A stretch of 64,000 nt of DNA from Acetobacter musti (GTDB lineage: Bacteria > Pseudomonadota > Alphaproteobacteria > Acetobacterales > Acetobacteraceae), in assembly GCF_011516835.1 (NCBI RefSeq), contig NZ_WOTB01000010.1, positions 88,936 to 152,935 of the forward strand, given 5' to 3'. The notes beneath the pieces were generated by a model. That model saw nothing but the letters and a program-made list of their open reading frames with translations. It was not told where the DNA came from and did not search any database. The translations under genes were made by a program, and so were the position numbers. Shown here piece after piece: positions 26,580 to 35,529 of the stretch. Position 1 is the first letter of the stretch, and every line of letters begins with the position of its first letter.

Positions 26580-28129
26580 ATCGCAATCTCCCGCGCCGAA
26601 TCAGCCATGTCCGTCGGAGACCGGTTAATCGTCAGCTCCTGCCAGACCGTGCCAAACGCTTTCTCAATCGCCGCACCCCCGAGCAGACACAGGTCTTCCC
26701 GGAACCGGTCCGCCACAAGCTGCACACCGACCGGCAGCCCGTTCGCAAGCCCGGTCGGAACCGAAAGCCCCGGAAGACCGGACAGAGCCGTCGCCAGCAG
26801 CGGATACTGAGCCTGAAGCACAGCCATGCAGTCTTCCGCTGAACGCTGGTCCTTATCGACAGGAAACGGCGCCGCAAAAGAAACAGGCAACAGCAGCAGA
26901 TCATACGTATTGAGAAAAACGGACCACTCCCGCGCAAGAGCGAAGCGCTGCCTCAGACACGCCTGCAGATCGACAGCATCGTCCTTCTGATCCGGCGCCA
27001 GCTCCAGCAGCCGGCAAACAGCCTTGCCCCCGAGATCCTCCAGCACAGCCCGCCCGGCATCCGACATATCGGACGAGGCCAGGCTGTACCAGAGACGGGC
27101 CGCCACCTCGAAATCCGGCGGAACCGCCTCCTCCACCCGGAAACCCGCCTCCCTGAGCGCCGCCGCGGCGGAGTCCAGCGCAGCCAGAACGGAAGCATCC
27201 ACAGTGGCGGAAGCCGGCCCCCGAAACAGCGCAACACGCCTGCCACAACGAAACGGCGTCGCATAATCAAGCGGCGCCGGCACAAAACCGGGATCGCGCG
27301 CATCCGGACGCATCATGGCCCGCAATCCCGGCCAGAGATCCTCCACATTCCTCGCCAGCAACCCCTGAGCCGCCATAAGCTGATGCGCAATGCCACGCTC
27401 AGGCCGCTGATTTCCCACTCCCTGACTCAGACCCTGACCCGGCCCGCCCGGCCCCGCCCCGCTCTGACCTGCTCCACTCTGACCTGCCCCACTCCGGCCC
27501 GGCATCCTCAGACCCGGCGTCGCCATCGGAATACGGCCCGTCGTCGCGCGCAGACCGGCCACGCCACAGCACACGGCCGGATACCGGACCGAGCCGCCGA
27601 AATCATTGCCATGAGCAAGAGCCCCCATCCCGGTCGCGACAGCAACCGCCGCCCCGCCGCTGGAGCCCCCCGGCGTCACATCGTCACGCCAGGGACTGAG
27701 CGTGCGCCCGTGCAGATCGTTGTCCGTAAACCAGCGCAGCGAGAACGCCGGCGTATTGGTCCGGCCAATAATCACCGCCCCGGCCGCCTTCAGACTGGCG
27801 ACCTGCGGCGAATCCTCCCCGGCGATATTGTCACGCAGCGCAACCACGCCACTGGTGGTCGCACGCCCCTTCTGATCCACATTGTCCTTGATGGTCACCG
27901 GCACACCATGCAGCGGCCCCACCGGCGCATCGGCCCGCAGAACCCGATCGGCCTCATCCGCTGCCGCAAGCGCCTCATCCGCCATCTCATCGACAATGGC
28001 ATTCAGCCGGGGATTAAGAACCCTGACCCGCTCCAGAGCCGCATCGACACATTCCCGGCTGGAAATATCACGTTTACGGACAGCCTCCGCCATTCGCGAG
28101 GCTGACCACAGACAGAGTGAGCTGGACAT
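26576..28129 (-). CDS. Amidase signature family amidase
   Basis: A 517-residue amidase. The Ser-cisSer-Lys triad is visible: Lys81 (PVTIKDNVD), the cis-Ser in TPGGSSGGAAVAVATG at about residue 156, and the nucleophile Ser180 in DFGGSVRYPA. The family hydrolyses amides such as indoleacetamide, aryl amides or urea derivatives. Between residues 211 and 233 there is an in-frame Gly/Ser/Ala/Gln-rich tandem repeat not found in typical members, just after the TTGRIPMATPG block. It heads a two-gene operon with the small membrane protein. The substrate is unknown. Confidence 0.88.
   Translation of the reverse strand: MSSSLCLWSASRMAEAVRKRDISSRECVDAALERVRVLNPRLNAIVDEMADEALAAADEADRVLRADAPVGPLHGVPVTIKDNVDQKGRATTSGVVALRDNIAGEDSPQVASLKAAGAVIIGRTNTPAFSLRWFTDNDLHGRTLSPWRDDVTPGGSSGGAAVAVATGMGALAHGNDFGGSVRYPAVCCGVAGLRATTGRIPMATPGLRMPGRSGAGQSGAGQSGAGPGGPGQGLSQGVGNQRPERGIAHQLMAAQGLLARNVEDLWPGLRAMMRPDARDPGFVPAPLDYATPFRCGRRVALFRGPASATVDASVLAALDSAAAALREAGFRVEEAVPPDFEVAARLWYSLASSDMSDAGRAVLEDLGGKAVCRLLELAPDQKDDAVDLQACLRQRFALAREWSVFLNTYDLLLLPVSFAAPFPVDKDQRSAEDCMAVLQAQYPLLATALSGLPGLSVPTGLANGLPVGVQLVADRFREDLCLLGGAAIEKAFGTVWQELTINRSPTDMADSAREIAM
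27431..27499 (-). repeat. In-frame 15-bp tandem repeat inside the amidase gene
   Basis: The segment encodes GRSGAGQSGAGQSGAGPGG and similar residues; units of SGAGQ repeat with small changes. It lies in a surface-loop region after the catalytic core motifs. Such microsatellite-like DNA can expand or contract by slippage without shifting frame. Confidence 0.75.
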
Positions 28130-28818
28130 AGACGGCTCCCCGGTTCGTTTGCGCCCCGAAGAACGCTAACCCACCCGCCTCCAGGGGGCAAACCTCCCGC
28201 TTCCGTGAGCACACAAAGCCGTTTCAGACATGCTTCCGGTCAGTACCAACACCTCACACCAGACGCGCTTCACTCTCGCACGCGCAGAAAACGCATCGTA
28301 CGCGGCAATCAGTGCTTCAACGCAACCAGCTCATCCCCGCGCCCACAAGGGACACTCTTACGGAACCGGTTGATTTCAAATCATTATTTGACTGTCAGAA
28401 AAACCCTCAGCCGCCCGGCCTCCGTTCACCCGCATCAGCGCCATCGCCATCAGGCACACCTGCATACAGACTGCCTCAAAAACCCGCAGAGATAAAAAAT
28501 TTCATAACAACCTGATAATACTTCTTTTTTTCAACCCACTAACCTGCCATCGCAGCCAGCCTCAAAAAACACCTACAACAAGCCTCTGATAAAAAAACAA
28601 AAGTTTCTGGGTGCCGCCTTTTTCCAAAAAGGCGGCGTTCCCTGAAGCTTTCTGAAAAAAGCTTCACCAGAAACGTCTTTATTATTTACCGGAGGTTTCA
28701 CGAGCAGACTGATGAAACAGCCTCTGAAGTTTACGGCATTCGCGTCCGCAACAGATCATGTTACAGCTTGAGGAACAGAGCAAACTGCCCCGGAGCCCAT
28801 CCGGGCGGACAGGATCGA
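28130..28818. other. Divergent gap between amidase and MATE genes
   Basis: Apart from the junction repeat at 28590-28684 I see no gene. The stretch at about 28490-28600 is AT-rich (AAAAAATTTCATAACAACC and TTCTTTTTTTC tracts). The last 100 bases before 28819 hold the start region of the MATE gene. No regulator gene or clear operator was found. Confidence 0.5.
28590..28684. repeat. Three-way-junction palindromic repeat, copy 6
   Basis: The GCCGCC hairpin comes first, then GAAGC, with normal flanks (GATAAAAAAACAAAAG on the left; TCTTTATTATTTACC and GAAACAGCCTC on the right). It is the only copy in a divergent gap, so termination cannot be its sole role. Confidence 0.85.
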
Positions 28819-30270
28819 ATGAGCGGAAAATCAGCGCCGGGGCGCGGAGCCTGCTTCGTGACCGGCAGCATCATGCGACATGTTCTCGTCATGTCCGGCA
28901 CCGGCGCAATCGGCCTGATGGCCGTCTTCGCCGTCGACATGCTGAACATGATCTATATCGCTCACCTCGGCGACCCCGCGCTGACCGCCGCCATCGGATT
29001 TGCCGGCGCCGTCGGAGGCATCCAGATCGCCGTGTCGATCGGCATGACCATCGGACTCGGCGCCTCCATCGGCCGCGAAATCGGCTGCGGCCGGTTCGAA
29101 GCCGCCCGCCGCATCGCCTCCTCCTTCTTCTTCACCACCTTCGTGCTGAGCCTCGTCCTCGGCTGCGCGACAGCCATCCTCGCCCATCCGATCCTGCGCC
29201 TGCTCGGCGCGTCCGGCGACGCGATGACCCAGGCCACAACCTATCTCCGCGTCGTCTCGCCCTTCCTGCCCTCCGTGGCGCTGGGCATGGCCAGCTCCGC
29301 CCTCATGCGGGCCGTGGGCGACGCAAAACGATCCATGAACGTCACTCTCGCCGGCGCCGTGCTGACCGCCTTCCTCGACCCGATCCTCATTCTCGGATTC
29401 CACGAAGGCCTGACCGGCGCCGCAATCAGCTCTGTCCTCTCACGCCTCGCCGTCCTGTTTCTCGGCCTGCGCGGCGCCTGCGCACACGATATTCTCACCT
29501 GGCCCCGCCCGGGCGCCATCCTGAACGACACCCGGCTGGTCGGTAAAATCGCACTGCCCGCCATCATGACCAACCTCGCCACACCGGTCGGCGCCGCCTG
29601 GGTCACGGAACATATGGCCCGCTTCGGCCTGGACGCCGTCGGCGGTCAGGCCTCCGTGGACCGCATCGTGGTCGTGGCCTTCTCCTTCGTCTTCGCCCTG
29701 ACCGGCGCCGTCGGCCCCATCATGTCCCAGAATCTCGGAGCGGAAAAACCACACCGCGTGCATGAAGTCCTGGTCTCGTCGCTGAAACTGGTCAGCCTCT
29801 GCGTCGCCTGCACCTGGATTCTGCTGGCCCTCAATCAGAGTCTTCTCGTCGCCGGATTCCACGCCCGCGGCGACGGCGCGGCCCTGATCCATCTGTTCTG
29901 TTCATGGACCGTCGCCGGTTACCTGTTCATCGGCATGCTCTTCGTCGCAAACGCCGCCTTCAACAATCTCGGCCACCCGCTTTACTCAACATTGTTCAAC
30001 TGGGGCCGCGCCACACTCGGCACCATTCCCTTTGTCGCCTGGGGCGCCCGTTACGGCGCCCAGGGCGTACAGATCGGACAGGCCCTCGGAAGCGTCATCT
30101 TCGGCGCCGTCGCCATCGCAACCGCCTTTCGCGTCGTCGGCCACCTGCAACGCCACGCAACACCCACACCAGGCTTTGCTCCCGCCGCAAACGTGGCTAC
30201 CGTCAGCGCCGAAGCCGCCATGGCGGAACTTGATGAAATCGAGGAAGCCGAACAGTATTCCCGTCAGTAA
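28819..30270 (+). CDS. MATE-family multidrug/organic-compound efflux transporter
   Basis: A 483-residue multi-spanning inner-membrane protein with the two homologous halves of MatE transporters. Family features include PFLPSVALGMASSALMRAVGD in the first half, with the ALMRAVGDAKRSM loop, and the FNNLGHPLYSTLFNWGRATLG repeat in the second. The Met at 28819 is preferred over 28768 because AGGA precedes it. A charged C-terminal tail (ELDEIEEAEQYSRQ) is unusual for the family. It exports toxic organics or metabolites by H+ or Na+ antiport; the substrate is unknown. Confidence 0.85.
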   Translation: MSGKSAPGRGACFVTGSIMRHVLVMSGTGAIGLMAVFAVDMLNMIYIAHLGDPALTAAIGFAGAVGGIQIAVSIGMTIGLGASIGREIGCGRFEAARRIASSFFFTTFVLSLVLGCATAILAHPILRLLGASGDAMTQATTYLRVVSPFLPSVALGMASSALMRAVGDAKRSMNVTLAGAVLTAFLDPILILGFHEGLTGAAISSVLSRLAVLFLGLRGACAHDILTWPRPGAILNDTRLVGKIALPAIMTNLATPVGAAWVTEHMARFGLDAVGGQASVDRIVVVAFSFVFALTGAVGPIMSQNLGAEKPHRVHEVLVSSLKLVSLCVACTWILLALNQSLLVAGFHARGDGAALIHLFCSWTVAGYLFIGMLFVANAAFNNLGHPLYSTLFNWGRATLGTIPFVAWGARYGAQGVQIGQALGSVIFGAVAIATAFRVVGHLQRHATPTPGFAPAANVATVSAEAAMAELDEIEEAEQYSRQ

Positions 30271-30372
30271 GACCAGTCCCGTTCCGACAACACTTCAGCG
30301 CGGCAGCAACACCCGATATCCTCCGGGACCGGAAAGGCCGGTTTCCAGAAAGGCCAGAAAGGAGAGACTGTC

Positions 30373-30576
30373 ATGTCAAAACTGAGCACGGAAGAACGCA
30401 ACGCCCTTCCCGACAGCGCGTTCGCCCTCCCCGGCCGGCGCTATCCGATCCCCGACAAAACCCACGCACGAGACGCCCTCGCCCGCGCCAGCGAATTCCA
30501 CCACCGCGGCGAACTGACCGACGACGAATACGAAACCGTCGTCCGCCGCGCAAAAGAAGTCCTGGGCGAGGAATAA
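30373..30576 (+). CDS. Small conserved protein, DUF6582-like
   Basis: A 67-residue soluble protein with GGAGAG before the ATG. The sequence LSTEERNALPDSAFALPGRR followed by YPIPDKTHARDALARAS is characteristic of the DUF6582 family found in phages, plasmids and proteobacterial chromosomes. Its function is unknown. It stands alone between the MATE gene and a repeat-rich gap. Confidence 0.75.
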   Translation: MSKLSTEERNALPDSAFALPGRRYPIPDKTHARDALARASEFHHRGELTDDEYETVVRRAKEVLGEE

Positions 30577-30611
30577 TCCCGGCATGCCCTGCCGCTAACC
30601 TGCACGAAAGC

Positions 30612-30633
30612 GCCAGGGTCCTTGCCCCCTGGC
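30612..30633. terminator. Hairpin after the DUF6582-like gene
   Basis: A 7-bp perfect stem, GCCAGGG and CCCTGGC, with an 8-base loop, 35 bases beyond the stop codon. There is no T-run. It resembles single hairpins of the second repeat family. Confidence 0.4.
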
Positions 30634-30782
30634 AGCAGGCGCGTTCTCCTGCCCCTCATTATTCAGGCGTTCATCTGCTTTTGCAGACAGAAAACAGGAC
30701 AAAGCTCCGCATCCTGCACCGGAAGGGACCATCACGCCCGGCCATGCCGGCGCACGACGCGTCCGTCATCGCATTTAATTTA

Positions 30783-31110
30783 AGAGACCGCCTCAAAAGC
30801 CTGCCCGTAAACCTCACTGTAAATTACAAAGAAGTTTTTGGTGAAGCTTTTTCCAAGAAGCTTCAGAAGACACCGCCTTTTTGAAAAAAAAGGCGGCGCC
30901 CAAAAACTTTTGTTTTTTATAAAAGACTTATCGGAAAATGCTCTCCGATACCGGCTGAGGCGAACAGATAAGCAGGATGCAAAAAACATAACATTATCGT
31001 TCTGTTATAAACATCTTCAGGCATAAGGCTCCTGAAACAATCTCTGACAAACCATGATCAAAGGACCCCGCCCTTCCGCAGGGCTCGCGGTAAAGCCTCC
31101 AAACCATCCA
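30783..31110. repeat. Composite intergenic repeat B
   Basis: The left flank (GAGACCGCCTCAAAAGCC) leads into a junction repeat at about 30821-30920 with the GAAGC hairpin first and normal right flank. The shared linker (ACCGGCTGAGGCGAACAGATA) follows, then ATAACA-N9-TGTTAT at 30988-31008 and TCTCTGACAAACC, ending in degenerate second-family hairpins. The same order of modules is seen at 5171-5480 and 50029-50342. Confidence 0.75.
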
Positions 31111-31133
31111 TGTCCCTGGCAAAACGGAAGACA

Positions 31134-31240
31134 GAGCAGGGCTCTGCCCTGCACCCGAAAGGGGACACAGTCCCCTTCACCCCGTTTATGTTAACACCCG
31201 GCATCAAAGGGACCACGTCCCTTTGCAGCACCCCGAAACC
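31134..31240. repeat. GC-rich hairpin repeat, second family
   Basis: The hairpins are GCAGGGCTCTGCCCTGC, AAGGGGACACAGTCCCCTT and AAGGGACCACGTCCCTT, with the AT spacer GTTTATGTTAACA between the second and third. It is part of the 945-base gap 30577-31521, which otherwise shows no gene. Confidence 0.75.
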
Positions 31241-31333
31241 GCTACCGCACATCTGCTCCCAGATATAAAAACGCCCTTACAACAGCGCTGCTGTCATGCA
31301 GCACCAGTCGGGCTCGCTTCCAGATCAACACAC

Positions 31334-31394
31334 AGGCCGGGCTCCGCCCGAACCCGGCAGGGGTCGTAGACCCCTGCACCCCGATCTGTTTATC
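31334..31394. repeat. GC-rich hairpin repeat, second family (partial)
   Basis: The hairpins GGCCGGGCTCCGCCCG and CAGGGGTCGTAGACCCCTG lead into an AT-rich end (CTGTTTATC). Only the first half of the family pattern is present. Confidence 0.65.
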
Positions 31395-31521
31395 ATCCCG
31401 GTTTCCCATGGCCACAAACCTTTTCCAGCTCACAACAGACCACACCAGAAACCCGCCAAACGCTCCGAACTCTCCCAAAGATACTCGCCCGCACAACGAA
31501 AGCCTGATCCGGGCCAGAAAA

Positions 31522-32292
31522 TCAGCCCGAATTATGCACCTTCAGAAAATCCGTCAGTTTCTGCAACATGCCAGGAACAGCAGCCGGCGGCATATAATCC
31601 GACAGAACCGCCCGAGCCTCGTCAGTTCTTCCGTTCGCAATCAGCGCGACAGCATAGTTCTCCCGCGTCCGCGGCGTCGCATCCGCCGCCTGGGCATAGG
31701 GCCTGATCAGCGCCAGCCCTTTCTCTTTCTGGCCGGACAAAGCCATCGAAAGACCAAGATTGACCTCCGCCGATATCAGCGTCGGATCGAGATTAATCGC
31801 CGTCGCATAAACATTCTGCGCCTCAATATATCGCCCGTTCAGATCAAGCGCGACACCGTAATCATTCAGAATCTCCGCGTCCCCCGGATACAGCGTCTTC
31901 ATTTTCTCAAGAAGAGACAGCGCCTGTCCCGGTTCGGACTTCAGATATATCTTTACAAGACCCCGCCACGCGTCACGCAGATCCGGCGACTGCGCAAGGC
32001 ATTTCTTATAAAGCTGCACCGCCGCATTATTCCTGCCAAGCGATGCGTTAAGATCAGCCAGCCTGAGCAGAATTTCCGGATTATCCGGATTTTCATAATT
32101 TAATCTGTTAAGATCGGAAATAATCTTTATCGCCTCTCCATTCTTTATCTCGATATCATAAACGGCAAGCTGCTTTTCCAGAGCGGCTGTATTCGCCGGA
32201 TGCGCACAGGAACACAGTCCAAGAACTCCCGCAACCAAAACAACAGACGATAAATAATCACGCATTTTTATAAATATCTCAGACACCATCAT
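31522..32292 (-). CDS. tadD: TadD-like tetratricopeptide lipoprotein of the Tad pilus
   Basis: A 256-residue protein. The N-terminal signal ends in a lipobox (GLCSCAHPA) for lipid attachment, and at least four TPR-like helical pairs follow (for example NPEILLRLADLNASLGRNNA and AEILNDYGVALDLNGRYIEA). TadD is the pilotin-like lipoprotein that helps secretin assembly in Tad systems. The start at 32292 has AAGG seven bases before it and lies three bases after the tadC stop. It is the last gene of the operon; no tadE, tadF or tadG follows. Confidence 0.83.
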   Translation of the reverse strand: MMVSEIFIKMRDYLSSVVLVAGVLGLCSCAHPANTAALEKQLAVYDIEIKNGEAIKIISDLNRLNYENPDNPEILLRLADLNASLGRNNAAVQLYKKCLAQSPDLRDAWRGLVKIYLKSEPGQALSLLEKMKTLYPGDAEILNDYGVALDLNGRYIEAQNVYATAINLDPTLISAEVNLGLSMALSGQKEKGLALIRPYAQAADATPRTRENYAVALIANGRTDEARAVLSDYMPPAAVPGMLQKLTDFLKVHNSG

Positions 32293-32295
32293 CGA

Positions 32296-33207
32296 TCACC
32301 TTGAGAGAGCGCCCATGACATTTATGATCGCGGGACCAGCAATAACAATGAACATACAGGGCAATAAGAACACTATCATGGGAAATGTTAAAAGAACTGA
32401 AAGCTTTGCCGCCCTGGACTCAAATTTTATCAGTGTATCTTCCCGAATTTCCGCAACCAGAACCCGCAGCACCGACCCCAGCGACGCCCCCGTCTCCAGC
32501 GTCTGCCCCAGAGCCGCACTCAGCCGAAGCAGCGCCTCCACTCCCGTCCGCTTGCCTAGATCCTCAATGACCTTGTATCGATCCGAATTCACCCTCAGCT
32601 CATCAACTGTTTTCCTGAATTCGTAAGCAACATCCTTATTGAGACTGACCATCTCCGCCGCGACGCGCTCCATACTCGTTTCCATACCCAGCCCGGCCTC
32701 CGCACAGACCAGAAACAGATCCAGCGCATCAGCCATCCCGGCATCCACACGGCGAAGATGCAGTTTCACCTTCTGCTGCATGACAAAATCCGGCAAAAAA
32801 AGCCCCGTTACCGCCGGCACCGCCACTGTCAGAAACATCGAAAGACCGTGTCTGTCAGTCATAAGAGAGAAAAAATAACCACCCCCGCCCGCCAGAGCGA
32901 AAAGACCGATCTTCACCGCGACAAACGTCCCGACGTCGATCCCAAGCCGCTGAAGATCTCCGCTCTTCAGCGCACTGGCCGCTATGGCATTCCGCAACAT
33001 CTCCGACCGGACAAGCTTCGTCCCGACTTCAGAAAATATCCTCCACAGCAGGGTTTTTTCTGCCTGAACGTCATCAGTCCGATAGCCCGTGCGACCACAT
33101 ATCTTCGACACTCGCGTCAGCCGGTTACGCCGCCCGGTCAGATAATGATCAAACTCCCAGACGAGCGCGAACGATGTACAGACAATCAGAATAAATGCTA
33201 TATACAT
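32296..33207 (-). CDS. tadC: TadC inner-membrane platform protein (GspF family)
   Basis: A 303-residue type II secretion F-domain protein. One N-terminal membrane segment, a central pair (FALAGGGGYFFSLMTDRHGL region) and a C-terminal helix (LLTFPMIVFLLPCMFIVIAGP) surround the cytoplasmic F domain (LDLFLVCAEAGLGMETSMER). With TadB it forms the platform on which the ATPase TadA acts to extend and retract the Flp fibre. It is packed between tadB (10 bases) and tadD (3 bases). Confidence 0.88.
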   Translation of the reverse strand: MYIAFILIVCTSFALVWEFDHYLTGRRNRLTRVSKICGRTGYRTDDVQAEKTLLWRIFSEVGTKLVRSEMLRNAIAASALKSGDLQRLGIDVGTFVAVKIGLFALAGGGGYFFSLMTDRHGLSMFLTVAVPAVTGLFLPDFVMQQKVKLHLRRVDAGMADALDLFLVCAEAGLGMETSMERVAAEMVSLNKDVAYEFRKTVDELRVNSDRYKVIEDLGKRTGVEALLRLSAALGQTLETGASLGSVLRVLVAEIREDTLIKFESRAAKLSVLLTFPMIVFLLPCMFIVIAGPAIINVMGALSR

Positions 33208-33217
33208 GATATTTATT

Positions 33218-34174
33218 CTATCTCAGGGTGAACTTTGTAATCGAAAACATCGATACAATTCCCATGATAAATAACGCCACCGCCGTATATAGCATCTCAA
33301 GACCGGTCTTCGTCGTATACAGAACGGAAATATATTTTGGGTTCATAACTCCCATAAGAATCGCCATGAATATCGGCAGGCCGGCCAGAACGTAACAGCT
33401 CGTTCTCGCCTCAGACGCCAGCGCAAAGGCTTTCTTCCTCGCCTGAAGGCGTTTCCTGATCGTCGTCGCAAAACTGTCCAGAATTTCCGCCAGTCCTCCG
33501 CCGGTTCTGCTCTGAAGCCTGACAATAATGGAAAAAAACCTGTATTCCTTTATTCCACCACTGTCAGCCAGATCCTCCAGCGCCTCCCCAAGCTCTTTTC
33601 CAACGGCAACCTTATGGACAACATCCTGAAACAGGCTTCTGGTCGGGTCCGGAGCCTGACTCGCCACAATCTCCAGCGTTCTGGAAAGAGACACACCAAC
33701 CTTAAGGCAGCGCGCCATCATGGCCACCACTTCAGGAATCTGCTCGGTCAGTTTCGTATTATATTTACCCTGTACCCTCGTAAAATAAAGCCTTATAACA
33801 GCGATACTTTCAAACGGCGCACACTCGATGGCAATTCTGTCAAGAAAATATGCCAGCACAAATGACAGAACAATGACACAGGATGTCACGATAAAACAGA
33901 CTTTGTAGATATACTCCCTCGTATAGAGAGAACTGTTAAAATCAAAACCAGCTATGGTTTTTAATATCCTGTAATATCTTCTGTTATGCTTTTTTACAGC
34001 CAATATGGATGTCGCACTATACTTCTCAACGGCAACATCATCTTCAGAAATCCAGCTAATCCGGGCTGAACGAATCCGATTGCAGTTCCGCTCGATCATA
34101 AACGCGATGAACGCCGCTATATTGCAGACAACAATAATAACCAGCGCACATTCGAGACCAAAAAGACCGAACAT
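33218..34174 (-). CDS. tadB: TadB inner-membrane platform protein (GspF family)
   Basis: A 318-residue paralogue of TadC with the same F domain (MMARCLKVGVSLSRTLEIVA, and RLQSRTGGGLAEILDSF). Hydrophobic segments are at the N-terminus, around residues 100-125 and at the C-terminus. It forms the platform with TadC. The base composition is visibly more AT-rich than in neighbouring metabolic genes. It follows tadA by nine bases. Confidence 0.88.
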   Translation of the reverse strand: MFGLFGLECALVIIVVCNIAAFIAFMIERNCNRIRSARISWISEDDVAVEKYSATSILAVKKHNRRYYRILKTIAGFDFNSSLYTREYIYKVCFIVTSCVIVLSFVLAYFLDRIAIECAPFESIAVIRLYFTRVQGKYNTKLTEQIPEVVAMMARCLKVGVSLSRTLEIVASQAPDPTRSLFQDVVHKVAVGKELGEALEDLADSGGIKEYRFFSIIVRLQSRTGGGLAEILDSFATTIRKRLQARKKAFALASEARTSCYVLAGLPIFMAILMGVMNPKYISVLYTTKTGLEMLYTAVALFIMGIVSMFSITKFTLR

Positions 34175-34182
34175 ATTCCGGT

Positions 34183-35529
34183 TTAATCCCCAAGCGCATT
34201 CACCCAGACTTTATCAAGCTGAAAATATGTTAAGGTACTGTGAAAACTGGGGCGCGCGCGCGATATATTATAATGACCCATGATTTTACCATCATGTCCC
34301 TCGCCATCAATACTGAACGTCATAATGTCGTTTAATGTCACGACATCGCCTTCAAGACCGGCAACATCCGTGACCTGAACAATCCGCCGGACCCCGTCGC
34401 GCTGCCGCTCGATCTGCACGATCAGATCGACAGCACCAACAATCTGCGTCCGGATCGATGATGTAGGAAGACCCATATTTCCCATCTGCACCATATTTTC
34501 AATTCGAGTGATGGCGTCTCGCGTCGAGTTCGCATGGATCGTCGACATGCTCCCGTCATGCCCGGTATTCATCGCCTGAAGCATGTCAAACGCCTCCGAG
34601 CCGCGGACCTCACCAATAATGATCCGGTCCGGACGCATTCTGAGCGCGTTCTTCACCAGATCACGCTGCGTAATTTCACCTGTTCCCTCAATAGAGGGCG
34701 GCCGTGTCTCCAGACGAACAACATGCGGCTGCTGAAACTGAAGTTCCGCCGCATCCTCAACCGTCACAACACGCTCACCCGGATCGATAAGACGGGACAT
34801 GGCGTTCATCAGCGTCGTCTTACCGGAACCGGTTCCACCCGATATGATCACATTAAGCCGGATGCGCGATGCTATCTCAAGGATTCTCGCAATCTGTACG
34901 GAACAGCTTCCATTCTCGACAAGCTTTTTAAAATCTATCTTTTTCTTAGAAAACTTTCGGATCGACACATAAGGGCCGTCAAGCGCCAGAGGCGGAAAAA
35001 CAATATTGACACGCGATCCGTCACTCAGCCGCGCATCGACCGTGGGACTCGATTCATCGATACGGCGACCGACAGCCGACGCAATGCGCTGACTCACTGC
35101 CATAAGATGACGGCGATCTCTGAAATTTACATTGGCGTCGACCAGTTTTCCCGCTTTTTCAACAAAGACCTTATACGGACCATTGACCATGATGTCCGTG
35201 ATCTGATCGTCGTCGAGAAGAGGCTGTATCGGCCCCAGCCCAAGCATGTCGTTGACAAGATCATTGGCAAGGGATTTCTGCTCCCGCGCATTGAGCTGAA
35301 CCCGTTTTTCATTGGCAATTTCGTTAACGACACGCTCAATCTCGAGCATGAGCCGTTCCGGCGGCAGCTTGTTAATGGCCGCCGGGTCCAGTCTCTCCAG
35401 ACAAAATCCATGTAATTCCGCCGACTGCGCCACAACTTCCGACGTGTGAGAAACCGAATTATTTCTTACGATCTCGACCGGCTGTGGCGATACCGCCGTC
35501 TTCTTTCCAAAGGACGGAGGAATGGTCAT
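34183..35529 (-). CDS. tadA: TadA/CpaF secretion ATPase of the Tad pilus
   Basis: A 448-residue ATPase. The Walker A motif [15 protein letters not shown] is at residues 230-244, a Walker B-like [16 protein letters not shown] and an Asp/His box ([14 protein letters not shown]) follow. It energises Flp pilin polymerisation. The N-terminal region has the all-alpha CpaF domain. Its start overlaps the end of the tadZ gene by four bases, so translation is coupled. Confidence 0.93.
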   Translation of the reverse strand: MTIPPSFGKKTAVSPQPVEIVRNNSVSHTSEVVAQSAELHGFCLERLDPAAINKLPPERLMLEIERVVNEIANEKRVQLNAREQKSLANDLVNDMLGLGPIQPLLDDDQITDIMVNGPYKVFVEKAGKLVDANVNFRDRRHLMAVSQRIASAVGRRIDESSPTVDARLSDGSRVNIVFPPLALDGPYVSIRKFSKKKIDFKKLVENGSCSVQIARILEIASRIRLNVIISGGTGSGKTTLMNAMSRLIDPGERVVTVEDAAELQFQQPHVVRLETRPPSIEGTGEITQRDLVKNALRMRPDRIIIGEVRGSEAFDMLQAMNTGHDGSMSTIHANSTRDAITRIENMVQMGNMGLPTSSIRTQIVGAVDLIVQIERQRDGVRRIVQVTDVAGLEGDVVTLNDIMTFSIDGEGHDGKIMGHYNISRARPSFHSTLTYFQLDKVWVNALGD

